Assembly (NCBI RefSeq): GCF_018320785.1
Contig: NC_054886.1
Span: 3,719,207 to 3,783,206 of the forward strand
Origin: Cheilinus undulatus
Taxonomy: Eukaryota > Chordata > Actinopteri > Labriformes > Labridae
Direction of reading: 5' to 3'
DNA: 64,000 nt
The translations under genes and the position numbers were made by a program. The notes under the pieces were generated by a model. That model saw nothing but the letters and a program-made list of their open reading frames with translations. It searched no databases and was not told the origin of the DNA. This document shows positions 11,690-22,862 of the stretch, one piece after another (the first letter of the stretch is position 1; every line of letters starts with the position of its first letter).

Positions 11690-12490
11690 TGTTACTCAAC
11701 CAAAGAGACAAATTGTTCAACAATACCTTGCAAGAGCCACAACCTAAGTGGTCAAAAGTGACAAAAAATAGGTTAAATGTGGGAATAAAAAAGAATTAAA
11801 GGTCATGAAGTGGCAAAAAGTGACTATCATGGGTGACAAATAAAAGTGGCATTTGTTGATAAAAGATAGTTTGACCCTTTTAAGCCTGTAACTCAAATAA
11901 TAGCCAGAAAATTCTTATTTTTTGTTAATGAAATCTTTATTTAACCTTCTGCCCAAATCCAAAAAAGGAAAAATATCCATAAAATTACATATATATATTT
12001 TTTGCATCACATTTGATACATTAAGCATTTTTGGCAACCAATAATCCACTCTAGGGCTTGTTTATAATTTATCTGCTTGTATTAAAAAATATTTTTAAGT
12101 GAATTATTGATCATTTTGATTAGATAGAGTTTCCATAAAAGTGTGTATCAAATACATATACAATATGATACAATAGGCATTTAAGGCTTAAATGGCTGAT
12201 AAGTAGGAAAAAAAAGGTAAATAAGTTTCAAAAAGTAGGATGAAAAGTGGCAAAGACTGATTACAAGTGGCAAAAAAAATAAAAAAAAGGGTATTAATTG
12301 CAATTAAGGGCAATCGAAACAAACTTAAGTAAAGATTGACAATTAAAGCCGGCTGCTGGGGTGTGGGAAATAAACTGATTAATGTAACTTGCACTCAGTA
12401 ATTTCTGAGTTTAAAGTTTCCCTTTTTTAAGGTTTTCAGAGGAATAACATTTCAAATTAAGATATAAAAGAGCCACAAATCATCACAGCA
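11690..12490 (-). repeat. Interspersed repeat, copy B (inverted relative to 5260-5925)
   Basis: It reads as the reverse complement of copy A: 'aaattgttcaacaatacctt gcaagagccac' at the left, 'gtggcaaaaagtgac'-type units inside, and 'gatataaaagagccacaaat' at the right. It lies just beyond the stop codon of gene 2. Confidence 0.7.
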
Positions 12491-12601
12491 GACATGAGTT
12501 TCATCTCATCTGGATGTGAATCTTTAATCTGAACTGAGCTCTAGAAAATCTGGTCAACATCAATTAAAACAGACGTAGTAAAAGATGAACCATGGTGACT
12601 T

Positions 12602-13881
12602 CTACTGCCTCACACTGGAATACACACATTCATCTCTGGCTGTGTTTCTCTGTCTTCTTGATGTGTTGGGCATGTTAACGTTCACAGTGGCATAACAGAC
12701 GTCATCCCCTCCTCTGTTACTCTGTAAAACAACAGTAAAAGCCTACCGTGATTTAGTCCAAGAAAAGAGTACAAAGCATGTAACATAATGTGGTACTTCA
12801 GCAGCACAGTTAAAGGAACTAATCTTACCTCCATGTTTGTTGTGGAGGGAGCTGAAAATCTTGCTTGTATCTCTGATGGTGAAACACAGAAATCACTCTT
12901 GAATTCAGAATGAAGACTTAGTGAAAACAGGAAGATACTAACAGTGTTAGTGATCATACCTTGAGATAAGAAGCAGATTCTTTTGTTCATCTTGTACAAT
13001 AAGAAGGCCAGGACAACTATCAGGATAACTGCAGATATCAAAGCTCCACTCAGAGAATACACCAAGACACCAGAGCTCACCTCATCTGTGGGTACAGTCA
13101 GACAGAAGAAGCCGAGCTCAGAGCTTTATATCTGTGTTTAGTCTGATTAGAAAGTTCTCATGTGGGATCATGTTGACAATGAAGAAACTCACCTCCAAAG
13201 TCGTTTCCAAACAGTATGTGTGCACATGAGACCACAGCGCAGTAGTAGGTCCCAGTGTGGACTGTACAGTTCAGAGTCACAGAGCCTCCTGGCTGGATGG
13301 TTTCAGACTCTGACTGATGGACCAGAGCTGGGACGCTCACACCTGAACCCTTCACACTGACTGTGATGGTTGCCAGAATTTCTAACTTGGTGAACTGGTA
13401 ACTTATGCAGTGATATGTAGCTGAGTCTGACACTTGCAAGTCTGAGATCGTTAAGTGATTTTTACCATCTTTAGCATCCAGTTTAAACCGTGGATTCTTC
13501 TTAATCTCATCGTTCATGCTGTTATTAGTTCCATATTTGTTGAAAGCAGAGATCGGCCTCAGTTCCCCTCCAAGAGTTTGCTTAAGCCAGTAAACCCATG
13601 GAGATTCAGTATCTTTGAAGACACATTGTAAAGTCAGACTCTCTCCAGTTTCTCGTCTCTCATAATGAACAGATGAAGATGATTTCAGAGCAGCTGTCTG
13701 AGCTGAAATAGGAAGAGAGGAAAAAGGTACCATTTTAGCAAAAATCAGCAACATTACAAACCTTCAAACATACTGAATGTTATGTTGAAATACATGACAA
13801 TACAAAACAGAGCTAGAAAAACTCACCAGCTTCCACCAGGACCAAGCATGTCCATATGAAGGTGAACGTTGGAGATGTCAT
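12602..13881 (-). CDS. NITR gene 2: V-domain receptor with collapsed I domain
   Basis: Exons on the minus strand: 13881-13827 (leader, MTSPTFTFIWTCLVLVEA), 13702-13193 (V + I remnant), 13085-12960 (membrane), 12872-12829 (linker) and 12721-12602 (tail). They join in phase to a 284-residue frame. The V domain is ordinary (LQCVF, VYWLKQ, DSATYHC), but the J-like stretch is replaced by KLEILATITVSVKG. The second domain starts normally (VPALVHQSESETIQPGGSVTLNC) and then jumps from VHTG straight to TYYCAVVSC. It lacks the 58 residues present in gene 4, with three cysteines and the core Trp. A further 12-nt loss turns FGNGTKLDFG into FGNDFG. The membrane segment is uncharged. The tail has DDVCYATV (ITIM-like) and ECVYSSVRQ. 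The frame stays open throughout, so it may be functional; whether it folds or is expressed is unknown. Confidence 0.85.
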
Positions 13882-13924
13882 CGTGCTCAGATCTTCATGC
13901 TGAATGAAAGACTACAGACAGTTT

Positions 13925-13985
13925 TTCCCCTCTTCACAGACCACGCTGCGTCTGATTGGCTAACAAGAAATGGAACATTTTTAAG
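13925..13985 (-). promoter_or_regulatory. Proximal promoter of NITR gene 2 with CCAAT box
   Basis: On the minus strand, CCAAT at 13959-13955 lies within 'cttgttagccaatcagacgc', exactly 74 bp before the ATG. It is followed by 'agcgtggtctgtgaagag', which is conserved in genes 3, 4 and 6. Confidence 0.65.
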
Positions 13986-13989
13986 ACGC

Positions 13990-15560
13990 CTCTGACATTC
14001 TCACTGTTCTGTGCTGTTTGTTGTGGTGTCTCTCTCTCTCTCTCTCCTGTGTTCACTCCTAAAGTTTCTAATTGCTGATTGTCGGCTAGACTAAAGAGAT
14101 GTCACAGCTACAAGAATGTGAAGCTAACATGGCTGAGAACTGCAAGACAGTCCAGTTTTTGCTGTTACTTTGATAGAAGCATGATAGTTTCTAAAAGTTA
14201 GAGGATTTCCCTTTTGCTTTCCACTTCCTTTCACAGCTGCACCATGACTAAACTGCTCACACCCTTTACTGTGATCTATACCTGGGGACACCTGTAGGGG
14301 GCACACCTGAGCTCAGCTACAAGATGTGTGGCATGAAAACTCGTGAGGCACGAGTGTCAACTTCAGGTTAATGATATTTTTGGGGACATAAACACATATT
14401 CTGAATCAGATGCCTGCAGCATGTTCCAAAAAAGTTGGGACAGTGGACTTTTACCATTGTGTTATATCAACTTTTATTTTTGCATGTAAACTCACTAGGC
14501 AGGACCCAAACAGCATCACCAACATTAACAGACCCAGGCTCCATTCATGCAACCTCCAGGAACTGCCAACACCAATACTACCTGAAAACCCAATTTCAAA
14601 AAAGTTGGGACGTTGTGTAAAATGTGAATTAAAACAGTGATTTGCACATTCATTTTAAACACACTGTATATTCAATAGAATACAGCACAAACACCAGATA
14701 TTTAAGGTTCAAAATGATCAACTTGTTTATGGCTTTTGGAAATACACACACGTTCTGAATTTGAGGCCTGCATCATGTTCCAAAAAAGCTGGGACAGGTG
14801 CATGTTTACCATTGTGTCACCTGTTGTAAAAACACTGTAAGAATCTGAAGACTGAAGTATTGAAAGTGAAAGTCGTTTCCATTCATGCTTGATTTAAATT
14901 GCTCTAGTGTGGGGTTTACCCTCACTCTTTTACTGTGAAGCCAGGGTGTTGTAACTCGTGCTGAATGCAGCATTTGTGGCTCCTTAAACCTGTATGCACC
15001 TCTCATTATTAATGCTGCCTTTACAGATGTGCAAGTTACCCATGCCATGGACACTAACACACCCATCACTGCAGATGATGGCTGTTGACTTTTGCCTTGA
15101 TAGAAGTCTGGATGGGTCTCTTCCTCTGTAGCACAGAGGACTCAACAGCTGTTATTACCAAAAACAATTTGAAATGTGGCCTCTTAAGACCCCAATACAC
15201 TTTTCCACTGTAGGTCAGTCCATCTCAGATCAGCTCCAGTCCAGAGAACTCAACAGCACCTCAGTGTTGTAGGCATATTCCTTTTACTTTTCATGGTTGA
15301 GTCTGAACTCAGATTTGTAGAAGCAGTGTCAAACTATGTCAGCTGACTTCTGACATGCTGATACTGGTTTTGAATGCCACACAGTTTGAATGATAAAAGG
15401 TCAAGGGCATTCAGCTTTAGAGTTTGACCTTTTCCTATATGCGCATTTCCTTCCACCATCAGTGAATGGCTGAGCCTTTTCAGAGTGCTGCTTTTATACC
15501 CAACCATGATACTATCTCCTGTTATCATGAACCTGCCTGCAGCTATTGCTCATGAAAGAG
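13990..15560. repeat. Repeat-derived spacer between divergent genes 2 and 3
   Basis: It contains three 'aaaaaagttgggac'-type motifs (about 14430, 14595 and 14776). A block at 14240-14350 ('gtgatctatacctggggaca ... ggcatg') recurs at 18610-18720 in the same orientation. No coding region was supported; the short frames at 14410, 14806 and 15334 have no recognisable features. Confidence 0.5.
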
Positions 15561-15629
15561 ACACTGTAGTGTGTTTAATGCAGGAAAGTGGATGGCCTTG
15601 CTAAGTACTTGTATTTGTATTTCTGTCCT

Positions 15630-15995
15630 CCATAACAACACTCTAACACAAGCTAATGTAGCTAAGGCTAAAGCTAACAGCCCTAATGGATAGCAGGTAA
15701 CATAGCTGAAGTCTGCTCACCTTTTAGAGTTTTACAAATCTCATGGAACTATATTTCATTTACGTTAAATAGCTACATAGATGGTGCAGCTGGAGGTAGC
15801 TAATGCTATGTTTACTAAAGCTTATTTAGCAATGTTAACTACATAGCTAATGTAGCTATGTAAGTGTTAGCTATGTTTGCTTGAGCTCATATTGCTACAG
15901 CTAACGTAGCTTCAACAGCTTATGTGGTCATGTAAACTATGTAGCTAGCGTAGCTATGTTAGCTTCAGCTAAAGCAAACAAAGCTAAACGTTGAC
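15630..15995. repeat. Degenerate GCTA-rich repeat
   Basis: Loose repetition of 'gctaatgtagctatgttagc'-like units over about 360 bp. No gene. Its function, if any, is unknown. Confidence 0.6.
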
Positions 15996-16439
15996 ATATG
16001 TACTTCTTAAAGGGGTCGTTAAATGATTTAATCTCAGATTAGACAATTTTTGAAATGTTGCTCAGTCTGTTATTTTCATAATGTGGTTATTTTAAGAGAG
16101 TAACTGTCAGAATTTGTTTTTGAGTAAAGTTGAAATTTAAAAAAATCTTAAACAGGAAGTCCATTATAAATGACATCACTTCTGTCCTGACAGAGGTGAT
16201 GTCTCTCAGTAGTGGTCTGGAATAGGGGGCGTCTGAGAGCTGCAGTCTGCAGTCAGACCTCTCTCTGGGTGGGGTTGTTGCTGTGTTTATTATCTCCTTC
16301 TCTAAGAACCCTCACATTTATAGATCTCTGCTCCTCCTCTGAGTGATCTCAATAAAACATGTTAGAAATGTAGCTTCATCTGTCGTCTGGTCTGTTTTTG
16401 ACTATTAGCCTCAGGTGACCTCTATCACCTGACAAAGCT

Positions 16440-16615
16440 GAGGGAGGAGCCGCAAGACACACACCACCACAACAAAGACAAGCACAAAATAGTGAGCATG
16501 TCAGTGTACTTCCTATTTATGGTTCATTTCTTGTTGGCCAATCAGACGCAGGGTGGTCTGTGAAGAGGTGAGAAACCTTCAGTATTCTTCCATTCACTGT
16601 GAAGCTTTCAGCAAC
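16440..16615 (+). promoter_or_regulatory. Promoter region of NITR gene 3 with CCAAT box
   Basis: CCAAT at 16538-16542 ends 74 bp before the ATG. The preceding 'ccaccacaacaaagaca ... gtcagtgtacttcctattta' is nearly identical to the region before gene 4 (24985-25050), so the promoter was copied together with the gene. Confidence 0.65.
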
Positions 16616-17864
16616 ATGACATCTCCAACATTTGTCATCTGCTTCATGCTTTTGGTCGTCGGGTACATTGGTGAGAAAAATTCTTATTGATTTGTTTTTC
16701 GATTCATTGTGATTTAACTTCTTACTATTTATGTTTCATTGTTTCAAAACTCTTCTCATTTCAGCTCAGACAGTTGATCAGAAACTGTCTACATCTGTTC
16801 ACCACGAGACACGAGGAACTGGAGAGAGTGTGACTTTACCATGTGTCTTCAAAGAGGATAGTTCTTATTGGTCTTATTGGTTTAAGCAAACTGGAGAGAA
16901 TCTGAGGCCCATCTCTGTTTTCAACAAATACACAGCTGCATATACTTTTCATGGTGAGTTTAAGAACAATCTACGTTTCAAACTGGATGGTAAAAACGAT
17001 AAAAATGACTTAATAATCTCAGATTTAGAAGTGTCAGATGCAGGTATATATCACTGCATAAGTTTCTATACCAGCAGTGTTGAAGTTCTAGCTACCATCA
17101 CAGTCAGTGTGAAGGGTTCAGGTGTGAGCGTCCCAGCTCTGGTCCATCAGTCAGAGTCTGAAACCATCCAGCCAGGAGGCTCTGTGACTCTGAACTGTAC
17201 AGTCCACACTGGGACCTACTACTGCACTGTGGTCTCATGTGGAGACGGGACCAAGCTGGACTTTGGAGGTGAGTTTCTTCATTGTCAACATGATCCCACA
17301 TGAGAACTCTCTAATCAGACTAAACACAGATATAAAGCTCTGAGCTCGGCTTCTTCTGTCTGACTGTACCCACAGATGAGGTGAGCTCTGGTGTCTTGGT
17401 GTATTCTCTGAGTGGAGCTTTGATATCTGCAGTTATCCTGATAGTTGTCCTGGCCTTCTTATTGTACAAGATGAACAAAAGAATCTGCTTCTTATCTCAA
17501 GGTATGATCACTAACACTGTTAGTATCTTCCTGTTTTCACTAAGTCTTCATTCTGAATTCAAGAGTGATTTCTGTGTTTCACCATCAGAGATACAAGCAA
17601 GATTTTCAGCTCCCTCCACAACAAACATGGAGGTAAGATTAGTTCCTTTAACTGTGCTGCTGAAGTACCATACAAAAACATAGTTTAAGCATTTTTAACA
17701 TGCTAAAAGTCCATGCTGTGCAGAGTTGTGAATATGTTTTCTAGGGTAACAGAGGAGCAGACGACGTCTGTTATGCTGCTCTGAACGTTAACATGCCCAA
17801 CACATCAAGAAGACAGAGAAACACAGCCAGAGATGAATGTGTGTATTCCAGTGTGAGGCAGTAG
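16616..17864 (+). CDS. NITR gene 3: V-domain receptor with collapsed I domain
   Basis: Exons 16616-16670, 16765-17268, 17376-17501, 17589-17632 and 17745-17864 give an open frame of 282 residues. The leader is MTSPTFVICFMLLVVGYI. The V domain has LPCVF, SYWFKQ and DAGIYHC, followed by VEVLATITVSVKG without a J-like motif. The I domain has the same 174-nt loss as gene 2 (NCTVHTG joined to TYYC). It also has its own 15-nt in-frame loss just before the J-like motif, leaving CGDGTKLDFG. The membrane segment (VYSLSGALISAVILIVVLAF) is uncharged. The tail has DDVCYAAL, a good ITIM-like match, and ECVYSSVRQ. AATAAA is at 18328-18333. It stands divergently to gene 2 with 2.7 kb between the start codons. 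Introns 2 and 3 and exons 3 and 4 match genes 4 and 5 almost base for base. Confidence 0.85.
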
Positions 17865-17939
17865 AAGTCACCATGGTTCATCTTTTACTACGTCACTTTA
17901 AACTGATGTTGGACCAACATGAGGATTATTTTCACATTT

Positions 17940-18090
17940 ATACTTTTATGGATGTATTTTTGGTGTTTTGTTGCATTTCTTTGAGACAGAGGACATTAGA
18001 CAGAGTAGTAAACTGAGGAGAGAGAGACTGAATAATGACCTGCATGAAGGGAGCTCTGCTTGGAGGACTAACCCTAGACCAGCACCCTTT
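17940..18090 (-). repeat. Decayed SINE in the 3' flank of gene 3
   Basis: An inverted, diverged relative of the SINE at 7107-7265 ('gagacagaggacattagaca ... ctaaccctagaccagc'). The same insertion is seen downstream of gene 4 (about 26790-26960), so it predates the duplication of these genes. Confidence 0.5.
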
Positions 18091-18399
18091 CCCCGCTTTG
18101 TTGCATGTGTTCTTGTTTAAAACCACTTCAACCACACCTTTGTGATTCAATAGTTTCAGTTGTTGATAATCTGATTTATTGCATTGTTCCTTTGATTTTT
18201 AAACATATAGATGATCCATCATGAACAATATGTCCTAGTTTTAATGTCATCTTTTACAGCAGCAGTCTGACTGGATGTTTTATCACATTAACAATGACGT
18301 TGAGTTTTGTGACTCAAATCTGTTTGAAATAAAAGTCATAGCAGTGATTTTGTTGATGAATTTTGCATGTTTTAATATTAAAAATTGGGAAAAAAATAA

Positions 18400-19829
18400 A
18401 ATGTCTTCATTTGAATGAGTTGTTTCTTTTTATCCAAGTACTACATGGAGGTTTACATGAGACATAGTGGCCAGACTATAAAGAGATGTCACATACAGCT
18501 ACAAGTACGTGATGTGAAGTTAACTGTATCTTAGAACTGCAAGGAGGTCCAGCCTCTATGCTACAAAGCAAAATCAAAATCGGCTGCACCATTGACAGAA
18601 TTACATCCTTGACTGTGATCTATACATGGGGTTACCTCTAGGGGGCACACCAGAGCTCAGCAGGAAGATGTGCGGCATGTAAACTCACTAAGCAGGACCA
18701 TGTTGACTTCAGATTAATGATGCCTCCATGAAAAGACAAGAGCTCATTAGAGAGACTGTTAATCCTGATACTGCCTCTGTAAACTACTGATGTACTAACA
18801 GACCACATAGAACCCAAACAGCAACATTAACACACCCAGGATCCATTCATGACAACCTCCAGGAAGTGGTGAGGCACTGATACTAATGAACAAAACAAAT
18901 GCAAAAAAGTTGGGACAATGTGGAAAAAATAACTAACAACAGACTAAAATGATTAGCAAATCCTTTTTGACATTATTCAACAGAAGACAGCACAAAGACA
19001 AGATCTTTAACATGTAGAGTTCATTGTTATTTATGAAGTAAACACACATGCTGAATCTGATGCCTGGCCACCGGCTCTGGTCCATATGACCTACGTCATG
19101 CTCAGAGATCAGCCGTCCTAAACTCTTCCACAGCCACGCTGGAGACCATGGTGGAGGATTCAACACTGTTACAAACTTTCAGACAGGTAAGTTTTATCTC
19201 TGGAGTGGTTTACACCATGATTTACTAGGATAATGGTGCTAGTTTCTTATATCAGTGTTTGTAGTGTTTTAGCTCCTGTTTTGGTAATGCTAGCTTAGCC
19301 ACCAGCAGCTACATGCTAACCTTAGCATGCTGCTTTCTAATGTGGCTGTCGTCCTAACTACCAGTGCTTTCTGTCTACACAGCAGTAAAATGTTGGATAA
19401 AGAGCAGTATGGGCATGGTTAAATCATCCGTCTGTGCTTTTGTCTTGTTCATAGTATCATCCAACATGGAGGGTGAGTCTGGTTAGCTCCAGCTGCCCCT
19501 CTGCATCAGTGTCCCAGCATCGTCGTCTTCCATCGTTGTTTTTATTGTGCCATGTATTTAATGTCTTAAACCTCGCTTAAACTCAGAATTGTGACTGCTC
19601 AAGGTCATTATTATGGTGACATTTTAAGTGTGAGTAATATTATCATGCTTCTACACAAATAAAAATCTAAACAGTTCAGTGTTACTGGTTGTTCTAAACA
19701 CTTTTGAAGGATACAGGATGTGATCTGATGAAGCTGGGAAGCCAATGAAGATGAACATTTTCATCATGGTTTTTTGAACCTGAATAAACATTGAATGACC
19801 AAATTTGGCTCCCTATTTTTACCCTTGTA
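18400..19829. other. Spacer with repeat fragments, no gene seen
   Basis: It includes the 18610-18720 block shared with 14240-14350 and one 'aaaaaagttgggac' motif at 18901. 19060-19190 could contain part of an old retroelement or exon, followed by a good 'caggtaag' donor. No product is recognisable. Confidence 0.4.
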
Positions 19830-22800
19830 CAGAGCAGTTGAGAGAGAGAGTTATGTCAACTCCTTAGACGCCAATGGGCCAATAATTTTACCGCAATGGT
19901 GGATCATGGGAGCCCTCGATAGTTCCAAACAATGCGACCGCAGCAATAGGATTCCTATGGGGAAGATATGTTTCTTGCATTTATCAAAGGTGAATTTACA
20001 GGTATGAAGCTACAGCAGGGGTGCAACTACCTACTTTCTGAGGGGCATGCAGAGACATCACAGCCCCCCCCCCCCGGCTTAGAGCTATGAGAAGCTTTTC
20101 AAAGAGCTAATGAATTATGGGTGTCTGGGTATTTATATTTCATATTTGACCATTTACTGTAGTTCTGTGACTCTGTTAACTTAAAGGGATGCTTTCTATT
20201 TTTTTCTCTAATCTTTGATACTTTTAGCTAAAGGGGGAGGGTCCCCATATATTTCTTTGCCCTGGGCCTCCAAACGGCTAAAGCCGGCCCTGCCTCACAC
20301 CTGCAGCTCCCCCTCAAATCGTTCTGTTCTGCCAGTTTGTTGCTTTCATTTTTCTGTTTCTGCCCTTTTGACAGTATTTATCATTAGTACGTTTAAGATC
20401 AACTAAAACACCCACGTTTGGACAAGTTTTACTCAGTTTTACATTATTTTAAGAAGTGATCCGTGTGTGTTTGGCTCATTGATGATGCGCATCACAAAAG
20501 CATCATTAAATACGAGTATGGGAGAGCATCGGCAGGAAGTGACTGAAGAAATGTGTTAAAACGAGGGCATTAGAAGCTTCAACACAACACAGCACACCTT
20601 TATGAAGCTATTATGGACTTACTGAAGAGACACATTGTCAGCGGACTTCCTCTGCGCTCTTTTACACACTTTCCTCCGTCCTGGGCTCACCCGACGGTAA
20701 TAATATCCAAGTTTTCATTTGAATTGGTAGTTGAAGTCTGTCTTCTTTGTGTGGACTTAGATTTATTGATATGATTTGTTGCAGTCTTCAGGCTACTGCT
20801 GACAGTTTTCACCTTTATAGAGGATTTCAGGAGGATTTTTTTTAGTAAGTAAGTAAGCCTTATAAGAGCCACGATTCAAATGAAAGCACCCGTGTGCTCA
20901 AGGGGGCATGCCTCTGTTATTGATCATTTACACATGCACAAACAGCTGTTAAATACAGAAAATGCTGACTTGAAATAATTTTACCTCCATTGGCGCCCCC
21001 ATAGCACGGCGCCCCATGCTCTGCGTATAGTGCGTACCCACTTTTTGTGCCACTGAGCTACAGTTGACATTTTAATGATGACCATTTTACAATCACATTT
21101 GAATCAAATTAACAACGTAATTTAAAGCATGATAGCTCATCAATTTCAAACAAAATATCAGTTTTAATGTTACGTTAGCAAAGACTCGTGGCTAATGCTG
21201 ACAGTTAACTAACTTACCTTTGCTATCGTTGAACTGTGATTGAAATTACCATCATTAACTTAGCTAGTAGGATATTACAGGACTTTTTGTAGCCTTCTGA
21301 AAGTCTCGTTTAATTAAGGATCATTACCTAATGTAATGTTATTCTAACAATGGGTGCTAATATGCTAATACTAACGTTAGCCTAGCGAAGTGTTAGCTTC
21401 TTAGTTGGATGGGTGTTTGTGGTTATTCAGCAATTTAACCCCCAAATATAAACCCCACGCTATGCCTCAGAAGAGGTAAATGGATGATGTTGATAATAAT
21501 TGCCTTTTGAAGATTGTTTTGGCTAAGTCTCCACATTTTTATATGTGAGCTAACCATTTTGATAATAATAGTCATAGTTTGTTGCAATTCAAGTTTATTT
21601 AAATGTTAGGTATAAGGTTATGTAAGATGATGTGATACCTTGTTTAGCTATTATTTGGTGTAAGATGTAGTAGTAGTCTAACGTTAGCTTAAATGTGTTG
21701 TCTTTTGCAGCTTCTCAGTGTTCATCTGGCAGCTAGAGGCTTCAGCCTGCACATAGGAGATACTGCCCTGGAGGACCTTCACAGTATTCATAATACTGCT
21801 TTTTCCAATCACTATTAAACTGCCAAAGCTTGATTTCTGTTGATATTTTACTGACTAGACTTCTTCTGACCTTGCAAGATCCAAAGAAGACAGCCAGTCT
21901 TTACTTCTGTCTTGCTCTTGGAAGGCTGGATGTAACAAGAGGCTTCACAGCAGCGATGAAGATAGTCTCCCAATATGTAAATGTAGGGGAACACTTTGCT
22001 TTGTTATCAATAATTCCAGATTTTCATGGTTTTTGTTTTTCCTTTTTAAATCAGAGGGTGTCATGTAAAATTCCCACTGTGACGTACTGGGTGCCTACAC
22101 AGGTGTTGAACACTGGTCTGCTTCTTGTTACATCTCACATCTTTGATGAATACTCTTTTGCATTAGGCCTGTATGGTTAATCTGGAAACAACAGGACTGA
22201 ATAAAATGGTTTTAAGAAATCATGTAAGCCATTGTTTTATTGCTTAATTTTGTTGAATATTATAAAGTATGGATAAGTAGTCAACTAAAATAACAAGACG
22301 CTGTGAGTTGGTCTCACTCCTGTCCTCCCTAATTGTTTCAGTCACCAGCTGTCACTTTCATATTTTTATATACATACATACAGTAGATGGATATGATTCT
22401 GATTTTTTCCCCCTCCACAACAGCGTATTGCAGCTTGGAGTATCTTGCAACAGCTATTGTGTATGGACCACAGATTGATCACTTAGATATTTTATACTTC
22501 ACAAGACAGAGTTTCCTACATGCTTTAAGTGAATAAAGCTAAGTTACAACATAGACATTGTCCTTGAAACATCTGAACATGTTTTCCTACTCAGGAGTAT
22601 CACACAGGCTTCTTCTGTCTTTATCTGAAATGTTAATAAAACAAGTCAGTAATTTTCAAAATCACCAACGTTGATGTTATGACCAAGGAAATTTAGTAAC
22701 GTTAGTGTGTCAAGCAATGTTTGCTAGTCAAGAACCTAAGTAAAGCCAGCTAGTTTACTGTCCACATTTTTCCTTTTCAGAGCAATTTTAAAAGCATTAT

Positions 22801-22862
22801 CGCAGTAATAATGTTCCTACACATGCGCACAGAATATGTGTTGGAATGTATCTATATCTATA

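Noticed and set aside
13160-13360. Antisense frame starting MWDHVDNEETHLQS, repeated opposite genes 3, 4 and 5
   Set aside because: It recurs only because the sense exon and intron 2 are near-identical copies. It is a shadow of the I-domain exon.
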